Shown: in pieces, positions 36,778 through 48,726 of the stretch
Layout of the letters: each line of letters opens with the position of its first letter
How positions within the stretch are numbered: position 1 is the first letter of the stretch
Source: Microcebus murinus
Lineage: Eukaryota; Chordata; Mammalia; Primates; Cheirogaleidae
Assembly (NCBI RefSeq): GCF_040939455.1
Contig: NC_134106.1
Span: 89,659,001 to 89,723,000, forward strand
Direction: 5' to 3'
Length of the DNA: 64,000 bases
Position numbers and translations under genes: made by a program
The notes under the pieces: model-generated
Told to the model about the DNA's origin: nothing
Databases searched by the model: none
What the model saw: only the letters and a program-made list of their open reading frames with translations

Positions 36778-37750
36778 TTACCCAAAAGAAATGAAATCAG
36801 CATCTCATAGAGATATCTGCACACCCATGTTCATTGCAGCATTATTCACAGTAGCCAAGATATGGAAACAACCTAAATGTCCATCACTGTATAAATGAAC
36901 AAGGAAATTGGGATACAACATACAAAATGGAATATTATTCAGCCTTAAAAAAAAGAAGGCAATTCTGCCATTTATGACTATGTGAATGAACCTGGAAGAC
37001 ATTGTGTTAAGTGAAATAAGATACACACAGAAAGAAAAATACTGTGTGATCTCAGTTGTATGTAAAATCTAAAAAAAAAAAAAAATCAAATATATAGAAA
37101 CAAAGAACCAGTGTCAGGGATGGTGAGAGAAAATGTGGAGATGTAGGTCAAAGGATATAAAATTGCAGATATGTAAGATGAGTAAGTCTAGAGATCTAAG
37201 GTAGAACATAAGGACTATGTAGTCATGTGTCACTTAAAACTGAAATATGTTTTGAGAAATGTGTCATTAGATGATTTTGTCATTGTATGAACATCATAGA
37301 GTGAACTTACACAAACCTAGATGATACAGCCTGCTATACACCTACGCTGTCTGGTACAGCCTATTGCTTCTAGGTTACAACCCTGTACAGCATGTTACTG
37401 TATTGAATACTGTAGGCAATTGTCACACAGTGGTAATTATTTACGTATCTAAACATATATAAATATAAAAAGGTACTGTAAAAATCTGTATTATAATTTT
37501 ATGGGACCACCATCATATATACAGTCTGTGGTAGACTGAAATGTTGTTATGTAGCACATGAGTGCAATTATAATATTGTATTATATCCTGGAAATTTGCT
37601 ACAAGTGTAGACTTTAGGTGCTCTTATCACAAAAAAGTGTAACTATGCAAGATGTTGGATATGTTAATTTGTTTGAGTGCTGTTACCATTTCACTATGTA
37701 TATCAAAATATAATGTTGTACACCTTAAATACTTACAATATATTTTTAAA
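36778..37750 (+). mobile_element. L1 3' end, plus, inserted in the minus-strand L1
   Basis: The plus-strand blocks 'acacccatgttcattgcagcattattcacagtagccaagatatgg', 'aatattattcagcctt' and 'gtgatctcagttgtatg' are the ORF2 C-terminal end of an L1. An L1M-type 3' UTR ('ctatgtatatcaaaatataatgttgtacacc') follows, ending near 37750. The ORF2 stub is out of frame. Confidence 0.8.
37220..37564 (+). mobile_element. Tigger-type (Tc1-mariner) non-autonomous element inside the L1 3' UTR
   Basis: The ends TAGTCATGTGTCACTTAA and ATGTAGCACATGAGTG are degraded inverted repeats. The interior 'catcatagagtgaacttacacaaacctagatgatacagcc' and 'gcatgttactgtattgaatactgtaggcaa' matches a Tigger MITE that I remember. 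L1 3' UTR sequence continues on both sides. Confidence 0.78.
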
Positions 37751-38354
37751 TCTCGTGAATTATTGAGAAGAAAGCAATTTCAAGTGTTTGAGATTCTCCT
37801 GTAATATTACTTATTGATTTTAGCTTATTACAATATATTATGGCAAGAGAACAACATTTGCATGATTTCAAGTAATTTTGTTTTTTAGTTTGTTTTAAGA
37901 TGTGGGGTAAGCCATACCTTAGTGAGTGATCTCTGTATACTAGAATAGAATATGTATTCTCTTATTGGTTGGTGTGTTCTATAAATGTAAAAAAGTCAGT
38001 TTTGATGATGTGGTGCAGTTATTCTACATTATATCCTTGCAGACTCTATATCTACTAATTCAATTAATTACTAAGAACAGAGGTTGAATTACTGAGAGAA
38101 GAGGTCATATATCCAGCTATAATTGTAGATTTGTATAATTCTCTTTTCAGTTCTATCAAATATTGTTTCATGTGTTTTGAAGTTCTATAGTGAGGACTTG
38201 TTTTAAACATTAAGGATTTTATGTCTTCTTGGTAAATTGAGCTTATCATTATGTGATGTCTCATTTTACCCTTGGTAATGTTCTTTGCTCTGAAGTCTCT
38301 TTGATATTAATACAACTAGATGTTAACTACAACTTGAAAAACTTTCTGTAACTA

Positions 38355-38702
<348 letters not shown>

Positions 38703-39720
38703 TGTAACTATTATTTTAGAGCAAGTCTACTGGCAACAAATTCTTTTAGTTCTTCTTCATCTGAGACAAATTATCTCACTGTCATTTTTGCAGAAATTTT
38801 TCACTTAATAGAGAATTCTAGCTTGATTGTTATTTTCTTTCAGCTCTTTAAAATGTTGGTTTATTTTCTTCTGCCCTCCTTGGTTTCTGATGAGAAATCT
38901 ATAGTCATTAAAATTATTTTTCCTTTAAGTAATGTATCATTTTTTCTGTCTGTTTTGAAAATTTGTTCTTTACTTTCAACCAGTATAATTGTGCTGTGCT
39001 GGGGCATGGGTTTATTTGTTTGTTTCTGTTTGGGGTTTGTTCAACTTCTTGAATTTGTAAGTTCATGAGTTTTGCCAAATTTGAGAGGTTTTTCTACTAT
39101 TATGTCTCCAAATATTTCTCTGCACAGCATTTTTTTCATCTCTTTCTTGGGCTTTTATGACATAAATGTTAGATTTTGGTATTGTCCTACAAGTCCCTGA
39201 GACTGTTCATTTTTTTTTTTCATCCAATCTTTTTTCTCTGTGTCCTTCAGATTGAGTAATATCTATTGATGTATTTCAAGTTTACTGACTCTTTCCTCTA
39301 TTGTTTCCATTTTCTAGAGAGCCTCTTCTATGATACTTTTATTTTGGTTAAAGTGTTTTTCTGTTTTTAATTTTCATTAGTTTCTTATTTATATCTTCCA
39401 TTTTTTTTTTATTTTGCCAAGACTTTCTATCTTGCCACTTGGTTCAAGATTGTTTACCTTAACTGGAAGCATTTTCAAAATACCTACTTTAAAATATGTC
39501 AGATAATTCCAACTAGCATGTGTTGATTGTCTGTTGTTCTGTGAGTTGAGATTTTCCTGCTTCTTCTTATATTGAATAATTTTGAGATTATGTTGTAGAC
39601 ATTTTGAATATTATGTTATAAGATGCTGGATCTTGTTTAAGCCATTGGAGGAATTTTAAGATTTTTCTTTTAGTAGATCTGTGCCTGCACAGCTTGGGAT
39701 ATACCCAGAAATTCACAAAC

Positions 39721-40600
39721 AATTTTTAGATGAAGTCTTCTTAAAACCTTCCCATTTCATAGAACTCCCATTTTCAGGCTGTCAATCTGAAAGATGATTT
39801 ATTTGTTTCCACAATCTCCAATGCATATGTCTGGGGTTAAGCTATGGAAGACAGAAAAAGGGGTGTGGGTAGAAATAAGAATTTCATTCCATAATGATAA
39901 GGTCAATTTACCAAGAAGACATAGAAGTTCTCAGCATGTAGAGTAAGTCCTCACAATAGAACTACAGCTTCTTTGATCAAAGAGAAAGGTTCTACTTCCT
40001 CAGAATTCTAGGTATTTGTGAGAAGACGTAGGCTGAAATAGAAGATATTTTTTTAATGGGACATTTATCCCATTATCTCTGGCCATTAGGAAATTAATTT
40101 CCCCCTACTCAAGCCATAACTAAAGTGCTTTTCCCAGAGTTCTATCTGTCCATATCAATCTCCACTTTCAGATTCTGGGGTATGTTGCATCCAGACCAGG
40201 AGGATACCATAGTAAAAAAGAATAAAAACATCACTGGTAATATCAGTCGTACTTTGAATTCTGGCATTCTTCCCCACCCCTCCTGCCACTATTTATTTTT
40301 TAGAATCCTCAAAATAGCTTTTTCATGCATTCTGTCCTAGTTTTATGGTTGCATTTTGTGGGAGAGTTGGGATGGAGTGTGCTTATTCCATTGTACCCAT
40401 ATCTGAAACCCCTGCATTATTTTAATTGTATTTTTCTGAGCCTAGGCTTTCCCTACTTCTCCAACTCCTTCTTTTTCCAAATCTAATGAAATTGAACTCT
40501 TTACTGTTTCCCACATTATTGCTGCATTGCACAAATCCAGATGCACATAGAAGAAAATGTTAATAGGACTTCTTGGAATTGTGACACATTAAGGCTATTT
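39721..40600. other. Unassigned sequence
   Basis: Nothing recognised; short plus-strand frames (for example 40125-40340) have no domain. Confidence 0.4.
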
Positions 40601-40892
40601 CTTGCATCTACATTTGTACATACTATTCCATTGGCTTTTGATGTCCTTTCTCCCTCTTCCAGGTTGGCTTAGTTAACTCCCACTGAAACTAAGACTCAGA
40701 TCAAGTGTCGGCTTGAGGTTGAGTTACATGTTCATCTTCTATTTACACTCATAATTTTCTAGACTGTCTATTTAAGAATGGTTATCTAACCAGCTGTAAC
40801 TGCTTTTAAGCACTCTGTTCTTATTATCTGTGTATCTCCAAAGTCTAAAAGAAAGCGGATGTTTCATAAACATTTGCTGAATGAATAAATGG
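40600..40892 (+). repeat. L2 3' end
   Basis: The stretch ends 'ctgtgtatctccaaagtctaaaagaaagcggatgtttcataaacatttgctgaatgaataaatgg', the diagnostic L2 terminus on +. The upstream part is more diverged. Confidence 0.7.
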
Positions 40893-42860
40893 AAAAAGAA
40901 TACAAATTTATCGAGTTCTCACTTTCTAAATATTGCTCTTGTTTACTCTGCGCAATCTTAAAAGTATATGATTGTATTAGACATGTTTTGAAAGTGACTG
41001 TCCCTAACATTTCCCATTTCCTGTCCTTGCTAAAGGTGAAATACCCAACCCACACCTCAGCTGTCACAGCCAATTGGATCACAGTGGGCATTTGCTCAAG
41101 TTTAGTTTACCCAAAGACTTACAAACATCCCATCCTATGGCTAGCAAGAAAAATATGAGCTAGGCCAATTATCATAAGCTTTTAGAATTAGGAAACTAAG
41201 ATAAGGCAGCCAGCTAAAGCTGGATAGCTACATACAGAGGGGACCAGGGTGATTACATGGTCTTGTCCAACCTGCTACAAGAAAACAAAAAAGTAGCTTG
41301 CAGGAAGGAGGTGATGAATACACACAGAGAAACAATATTCTGTGGGACCTTGGGAAAGGGGCCGTGATAAGAGAGAGGGGAGTGGGATACCTCTTAGCAG
41401 CTTTCCATACACAGCTCCCAATAACTAACTATACGTACACAAATTCTTTCATCTTAGATTTTCTTTGTAAAAAGAGCTTTCTTGAACTTCCTTGAGTGGA
41501 TTTATATCACTTATAATCTCCTTGTTAAAGTAGACATTGATGGTTGCTAACACAACCACCATTAGTTTCGCTTCCTCTTTTATATCAAAACCTGAATTTT
41601 GCCTAGATTTTCCAGCCTACTCCATGTAGCCATGTATTTCCAGGAAGGTTAATAGCATCTCTGACCCAAGAGAGAAATTCTGTTTTGTTTAATCAACATG
41701 TTGTAGATCTCTCCTTTTGCCAGTAATTAGATTATGCAGGGAAGGTGATTTGCAATGCTGGCAAATCAACTGAGCGACTCCTGAAAAACAGGGTTTCTTT
41801 GAAAATATAGGGAGATATCTGGTATAAAACAATCATTCTGCTCCCACTGGACATTGCTGTTTCTGCATATGGTGCTTAGAAATGTGACAATTGTCTTAAG
41901 GCTTTAACCGAGCTGAAAGAACCCAGTGGGAATGACAGATTTTGAGAGTGGAAGGAATCTGTGTCTTTGATGATGCTCCTTCTTGGCTTAACTTTGCCAT
42001 TTTGAGACTTCCCTGTGTTCCACCATCTCCATGGTGTTCAAGCCAGATGAGTAGCAACATCATATTACCTGCAGAAGCGACATCCTACTAAAGGTACTGG
42101 TCAATAGAGCAGTATACAAATAAAGATGACAGAGGAAACATGATGTTGACTTTTCTAATCAGGCCAACTCTCACCAAGGCTCAAGCCCAAATCTGTCTTC
42201 CTCTACCCAGGAGAGAAGTAATCACTTTTTATTTATGATGGTCTATACAGTGCAGTGTATTGACATTTATTTTTCCCAGACCACAGAAGTCCTTCATTAA
42301 AACAATGATAACAACATCAAAAATAATAACAATAAATATCTATATTAACTGATTAGTCAAGCGTAGGCACATCCCAACCCCTCTAGCATGGCATGATATC
42401 TCCTTCATAACATTGCTCGTATAGTTTTCTTGCTGCTCAGCTCTTTCTGGCCCTTCTAAGCACCTGGTAGTGAATAATGTCGATCCTAAACTAAACCTAC
42501 TTGGATCCTTCATCTCCATTTCTGTGTCCATTCCTACCTAACTTCTAGCCAATAACCAATGCAAGAGTGTGACAGCCCACATCTCTGGTCTCAGATCCCT
42601 TAGTGGGACTTTTATCAGAAATTTCACCTTTATCTGACGTTCTCCTCCTCGCTGTCTTGTTTTTCCTACAACAACAACAACAACAATTCACTTCAACATA
42701 ATTTCTTATCTCAGAGTCTGTTTCTAGGGAACTCATAGACATGCCCTGTGTTCTAGTCATTCCAGACAAAACCCTTATTGCTCAGAGACCCTCATGTCAT
42801 GGGCTTTGCCAATGCTCTTTCCTCCAATTGGGAAACTTCCCACCCCATCTCTGTGTAGCC
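40893..42860. other. Apparently single-copy sequence, nothing recognised
   Basis: About 2 kb with no named repeat. Frames at 40864-41091, 40889-41158, 42340-42531 and 42545-42769 show no domain or splice context. A short (CAA)n tract lies at 42669-42687. Confidence 0.45.
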
Positions 42861-42864
42861 GTAC

Positions 42865-43095
42865 CCTGTGATTACAGAAAGCAGCCTTTGAAGCCAGGGA
42901 GTCTTGGGTTCAAATCATAGTTCCTCCACTTAGATCTTATGTGATCTTCTCCAGGTTATCTTAGCTCTCTGTGCCTCACTTTCTGCATACATAGAATATG
43001 AACAACAAATTTATCCCTCAATATTGTTGTGAGGATCAAGTGAGATAGAGAATATAAAGTGCTCAACAAAACGTAGCTCTTCTATAACATCTTCT
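42865..43095 (+). repeat. MIR
   Basis: Blocks in order: 'gaagccagggagtcttgggttcaaatcatag', 'atcttatgtgatcttctccaggttatc', 'gttgtgaggatcaagtgagatag', 'aaagtgctcaacaaa'. This is a near full-length MIR on +. Confidence 0.82.
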
Positions 43096-43860
43096 CTTTT
43101 TTCTATTTTATCCTCTTCTTCCTATATTGGTAATAGTATTGTTATCATTGTAATTTAAATACTCTGCCCAATTTTAATTCCTCTCTAATGTCATGTCTAT
43201 TTGATTCTACCAATGCTGAGATAATTACTGACCACGTTTTATAATTTAGTCCATAATCCTAGTAATCCTGCATATATGAGTTCAGTAATTTATTCAATGA
43301 AATTTTCCACTAAGGCTGTAAGCCCACTCTATTTTTATTGATATATATTTTTTTCCTTCTATTACTACAGATCAACCACTCTTATTTAAGCCTGTATCTT
43401 CTGCTTGCGCAAAGACTTTACACTTAAAAATTTTCTTTCTCTTTTCTGCCATATGCTTCTCCTTCTTTACCAGCTAAGTTTTATCAGCTGACATACATGA
43501 TCTATTATATTTTGTTTTCAAATGTAACCCTCCCTTGATGCCATATTCACTATGGCTCTGGCTCCATTTGTTTACTACCCATAAGAGCAAAAATCTTTGA
43601 AAAATTGGCTATTATTGTTGTTTTAATTTAATTCCTACATCTTCCCAGAAATGACTCTTAAGAAGACCAAAAATGACCTCTGTGTTCTGCTACTGAAGTA
43701 CATTATTTCATTTTTCCTTTTGTGTAGAAATAGTTTCTTCTCTCTCCTTCCACCGTATCACATTGACCCGTTCCTTCTCTCACCTCACTGGTCACAACTT
43801 CATTTATTCTTTGTTGGTTGCTCCTCTTCAACTTGTCCTTTCAAAGTGGGAGTGTCTCAG

Positions 43861-44016
43861 GCACTGTGGCATCAGCCTGTAGTCCCAGCAACTCCAGAGC
43901 TACAGGATGGTAGGATCCATATGTAAGATCCCCGGAGGCTTCAAATTTCCCCTGGAAATTTGAAGCCAGCCTGGGCACCACAGCAAGACCCCATCTGTAA
44001 AAAAAATAATATATAC

Positions 44017-44066
<50 letters not shown>

Positions 44067-44082
44067 GTATTAATTAAAAAAC
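43861..44082 (+). mobile_element. Alu-monomer (FLAM/FRAM-like) SINE with internal hairpin and (TA)(CA) tail
   Basis: The body reads GCACTGTGGCATCAGCCTGTAGTCCCAGCAACTCC and ends with 'gccagcctgggcaccacagcaagaccccatct', the 7SL-derived left and right landmarks of a single Alu arm. An 18-bp target duplication flanks it at 43843-43860 and 44083-44100 with 16 of 18 bases equal. The A-tail has evolved into TA and CA repeats. A perfect 14-bp inverted repeat (43937-43967) inside it is not part of a normal Alu arm. Confidence 0.8.
44010..44067. repeat. (TA)n(CA)n(TA)n compound microsatellite
   Basis: The tail of the SINE: TA-rich, then about 14 CA units, then TA again. Confidence 0.95.
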
Positions 44083-45327
44083 AAAGTAGGAGTGCCTCAG
44101 AACTCAGACTTGATTTGCCTCTTTGCTATGCCCACATACTCTTCCAAGGTGACCTCAAGCAGTCACTTAGATATAAATGCCATCAAGAGGTATCTATAGG
44201 CATCTCCCACTTAATGTCAGCATATAATGCTAACTGGGAGGCTATTGCTCATTATATGAAATAGGAAAATCCATAATGTGTTGTGTGTCAACCTCACAAC
44301 TAACTTTCTAAAATACAACAAAATAGTATAAAATTATTTTACTGTATACAAGTAATAAACTATTATGTTAAGGTATCAAATGCTTAAAACATTGCCTCCT
44401 GATCAGCAAGCCATCAAAATGGTGTTAAGGGTGCTGCTTTGTCTTCAATGATGTGACCTCTCTACCTATCCAAGTAACATACCCATTTGTTAGCACTTGG
44501 AAGATTTCAAAATATTTATCTGTGTATGTGGAGGCCACTCAAAGCTTTCTGTGCATCTCTGGCATTTTCCTATACTTGACTTTTACGTCCAACTCCTATG
44601 CTTTTGCTTTCACTCTCCCCACTCTTTCTCTTGCACACACTCACAGACATAAAGACACATGTGCACACATACACACCTATTTCTTTTTCAGATTATCTCC
44701 ATTTAGCCAAAGTCTCCACCACCCACCAAGATAGTTGAAACAAAAATCCAGGCATAATCCTCAATCTCTCTTTTCTACCACTGACAGTATCTAATCTATC
44801 AGCAGATCCTGTCAATTGTATTTACAAAACACATCTCATAGTACTTCCATTCCCCCACTTCCACTAGAATATATGCATTCTGCATGGTATGAACCATGAT
44901 TATCACTAGCCAGTATTACTGAAAAATATTCCAAACTAAACTCCTGTGTTGACTTTCACCCCTCCACTACCTATTTCCATAGAGCAGCCCGAGAATAAAA
45001 TCTACTTAAACATTCCAAAGGCTTTCCATTTTTCATAGGATAATTTACAAACTTCATAGCCAGGCTTACACAACCTTCCATGATCAGGCCACTTCCACCC
45101 TTTGTGACCTCAACTCTCACTCATCCCCTCCTCTTACTCATTGCGATCCATCCACACTGGCCTTATTTCCTATCCTGGAACAAACTCGTTCCACTGTTAG
45201 TGTCTCTACACAGGGCACTTGGCACTGATATGGTCTTCCCCTAGCAAATTCTTTAATTTGCTTGAAGCCTAGATTAAATGACACTTCTTCTAAGAGTCCT
45301 TTCCTGACCATCCAAATGAGAATTGCT

Positions 45328-45392
45328 TTACAGTCACTCTTTATTTTTTAATTTATTTATTTTTATTTTAGCATATTACAGTCACTCTTTAT
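45328..45392 (-). mobile_element. Tail-only retroposition scar with 17-bp target duplication
   Basis: TTACAGTCACTCTTTAT is present at 45328-45344 and again at 45376-45392. Between the copies lie only 31 bp, T-rich, with regular A spacing (ATTTATTT...), ending GCATA. On the minus strand this is an A-rich tail with almost no body. It lies within an L2. Confidence 0.8.
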
Positions 45393-45610
45393 CACAGCAT
45401 CCTACATACATTCTCTGCCAGGCACTTATAATTGATATTCTGGTGGATACAGCTGTTTATATGCAGCCTCTCTCATTTCTGTCCCTCATGATCTAAGCCT
45501 GTGAGAGCAGGATCTTTGTCTGCATTATACTGCTATATCTTCTGAGCTTAAGATAGTGACTGACAGATATTAAGAACTCAATAAACATCTGCTAAATTAA
45601 TGAATGAAAT

Positions 45611-47029
45611 GTTTATTGAGCACATTATGTTCTAGGCTCTGCACTGGCAGTAGAAAGTCCAAAATGAAAAGTCTTGGTGTTTGGCTATGAGTTACTTTTA
45701 GTTGAGAAGAAAGATAATCCTACAAAGAAAGTTTAAAATACAACATAATGATGTAGAAACATCATAAATACAGTCAGATAAGAGAGAAAATGGTGCCCAA
45801 GTCTTTCCTGAGGTGATGGAGACATTTTCCCAGAAGAGGCAGTGATCAAAAAGCTATTTTTAGGATGATCTGTATGTTAGATTAAAAGAAAAGAAATTCT
45901 TACCATAATTAACATGCTCCAATGTCTAAAAATTGTACAGTATTCCTGGAATGTAAATTGCAAGTGGCAGAGGTAAAAGATAAGGCTACTAGGGTAGCCA
46001 GAGACAAGAGCATGGGGTTTCTATGCTTACTGTGGTTGCTAAGGAGGTCCTTGAAAAATAGTGCACAGAAGAAGAATCAGGATATTCCTGAACTAGTGAG
46101 ATCCACCTGTCATGAATGTGGAGGATGACTTCAAACTCGAAGAAAACCAGCTCGAAATCTATTGCAATGTTTCAAGCGAAAAACAGATAACAATTAAAGT
46201 GAAGACAGAAGAAAGTCCAGGTGGAAGAGCATATGAGAACCAGTAACTGAAAATGAGAAATGTAGATTAGGCATCAGTCTTCTTTAATGAAATCAAGCTT
46301 TACTCTTTATCTTTAAAAACTCAGCGCTTAGTATAGAAAAGGAACTCAATGAACAAGACTGAGTTAAGAGAAATTAATAAATTCAATATGGTATGTGAAT
46401 ACCTCTAATTACTATGGATATTTATGTATCATAGTCATATTTATGGTATCATAATCTCATGGTTTTCTTAAACTATAGCTACATGTCAGTTAATTTTAAA
46501 TATGTTTGTTGCCATTTGGTAGGGATGTTGATAGAGTTCAAGGACATATAAAGATCCTCAGTGTTCAGGTTCAGAATTCTCAGAGACTAGAGAACAAATG
46601 AAAAATAAACAGCTAGCAATCTTTTCATGTAATGCCATAATTAAATCCTTCAATACACATATTTTACGTTAGTATAAAGGTGTAGAAACAAGGAATCAAT
46701 ATTTATTGAAGTCGGTATATATGAATCTAAGAAGATAGCATATGTGTAGTAAATATTTTTTAAAATATTAGAACAATATGCATGATGCCATCCTGCTTGT
46801 GTAAAACAAATACACAGGAAATATCCAAAAAGGTACCTGAGCAACTGATCCCTATGACTTTTCCTGGAAAGTGAAACAGAAAATGAGCTACAGAAAAAAA
46901 ACCTTTTACATTTCACTTTATTATATAATATTTGAATTTCTTTCTATGAGCGTGTATTACTAAAATGATCATTTTGTTCTAACATGAAACATCAAGAAAA
47001 CCATACAACACAAATGCATAGTTTAATGA
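45611..47029. other. Unassigned sequence
   Basis: No recognised repeat except a vague LINE-like look at 45600-45660. No RNA gene, and the frame at 45922-46128 has no domain. Confidence 0.4.
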
Positions 47030-47710
47030 GTTATTCTAAGACAAACACCCTCAGAATCACCACGAGGTTAAGAAATAGAATTTTTGCCAGACATCACAAA
47101 AGCTACCAGTTCCGCAGTCCAACAACAGCCCCTTCCCTCCTCACATAGATAATCACTCCTGACTTTTAAAGTAATGATATTCTAGCCTTTGAAAATAGTT
47201 CTAGCACCCATGTTTGCTAAATATGATTTAGCTCTCATCATTTTAAAATTCTGATGTTTCTTTAAAATCTTTTTATGTGTAGGTTCCTTCTTCATCCTTT
47301 ATGTTCCTTACACATTATTCGTTGAGGAATCCAGCACATTTGAATTGGATTTGTTGCCAGCCCACCCAAGTCCAATCATTTTTACCAGATTGTGTATTGG
47401 TTTTAATCATTCTGAGTTGATAGTCTCAGGTGCAACGTTCAATTATGTGGTTTAATTTTTTTTTTCAGAAAAAATTTGAGAAGTATAGGTTTTTAGTATT
47501 TGACAAGTTCTATGTTTTAATTTTCTTTTTCCAGCATTCTGATTATTTGCATTTTGGATTTTCTTTGTCTGCCCTCAATGTTTATCACCTTCTCTTGAAT
47601 TTCTTTTCTCCCTTTCTTCATTTCTTTTTGATTTTTAATATTTTCTCTTTTTCACTTTCTAATTCTCTTTGGGCATTACCTTGTGTTGACTTTCTCTTTT
47701 AGTTTGCCTT
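47030..47710. repeat. Possible ancient L1 fragment
   Basis: The stretch 47041-47165 ('cctcagaatcaccacgaggtt...cccttccctcctcacatagataatcactcctgac') has the outline of an old L1M 3' region. The part that follows (47430-47700) is T-rich and open on + by composition only. Confidence 0.35.
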
Positions 47711-47738
47711 TATAATAATAATAATTATTATTATTATA
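47711..47738. repeat. Perfect 28-bp AT palindrome at the RPSA tail
   Basis: TATAATAATAATAA followed directly by its exact reverse complement. It sits where the retrocopy's A-tail should be. Confidence 0.95.
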
Positions 47739-48726
47739 AACTCATGTTTATTTTCCATCAACTTTATTTCCATTTTGCTTAAGAGCCTATGAAAGACCAC
47801 TTCATGGCTGTTCCTACCCATTTGGTGGCCTGAAGTGTTGGACCTGGAGACCAGGCTTCCATGGCAGGCCAAGTGCTCCAGTCTTCAGGAGGGACCCACT
47901 GAACAGAGACAGAGGGCACCTGCAGGCCTCCAGACCAGTCTGCAACCTCAGCTTAGGTAGCAGTGAACTCTGGAGCTGGAGCAGTCCATTCACCCTGAAA
48001 TTCCTCCTTGGTCACAGCTTTTCAGCAATAATCTGCTTTTCCTTTTCAATCTCTTCAGAATCTCTGTACAAGTAAAGATCAGTCATGACCTCCCACAAGT
48101 GTTCATGGGAGATGGTGCCACATATTAGCAGAACTTTCCAGGCCAACATCCAGCACATCAGACCCACTGAGTGAGCTCCCTTGTTGCAAGGGATGGCAAT
48201 GTCTACATAAGGCAGAGGAGAATCTGTGTTACACAGAGCAATGATGGGCAGGTTAACATGAGCAGTCTCTGTGAGAGGCTCATGCTCAGCCCTAGGATCA
48301 GTAACCCCCAGAAGATGTGGTTCCCAGAAAGCTGCCTGGATTTGGTTAGTAAAGTTTCCAGAAGTGAAGTAGCTGCTGTGGCAGCAGCAAATTCCAGCAC
48401 AGCCCAATGGCCAGTATTCATGGAGGATATGACACTGATGTCAAAAGGGTTTCCAAAGTCAACAATGGTACAAGCTGTCAACAGAAGCTTCTCCCAGGTC
48501 CTCTTCAGATTTATGATGTAGTTGCCATCACTTTTCCTTTTGTAGGTGCGCTGTTCTATTTAGAAGTCACAGTACTGTCACCTAAGTGGGTTCCAGCTGC
48601 AAGGAATTTAATGACATCCTCCTCCCTTTTTTGCAGGACATCAGAGGATCCGCACATGGCAAAAGTTTCCCTTTAAGCTACAGTGAGACTCTAGAATGAC
48701 ACCATGTGGACCCCTCTTCAGGTAGA
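47738..48726 (-). pseudogene. RPSA: RPSA processed pseudogene (ribosomal protein SA / laminin receptor)
   Basis: On the minus strand this is an intronless, nearly full-length copy of the RPSA mRNA. It begins in the 5' UTR ('ctacctgaagaggggtcc', 48726-48709). The start ATG survives at 48657-48655. The well-known conserved segments ([36 protein letters not shown]) read between about 48370 and 48160. The 3' end carries the AATAAA at 47752-47747. Defects: an in-frame stop near 48560, a deletion of about 16 bp near 48385 that shifts the frame, an in-frame codon loss near 48180, and a 1-base deletion near 48014 that creates a stop before the acidic C-terminus. The real protein is a 40S subunit component. 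RPSA is one of the most copied mRNAs in mammals, so this is a dead retrocopy. I found no target duplication; the tail has become a TAA-rich palindrome. Confidence 0.95.

Larger units (their letters stand above)
43200..45610 (+). mobile_element. L2 LINE, plus, interrupted
   Basis: L2 blocks include 'gaccaaaaatgacctctgtg' (43665), 'tccaggcataatcctcaatc' (44749), 'aaaggctttccatttttcataggataatttacaaac' (45018), 'ccttccatgatcaggcc' (45074), and the 3' end 'taagaactcaataaacatctgctaaattaatgaatgaa' (45571-45607). Two later insertions interrupt it. No L2 frame is open. Confidence 0.68.

Noticed and set aside
48012..48676. Possible functional RPSA paralogue
   Set aside because: Intronless, with frameshifts, an internal stop and loss of the C-terminal acidic region; a processed pseudogene explains all of it.
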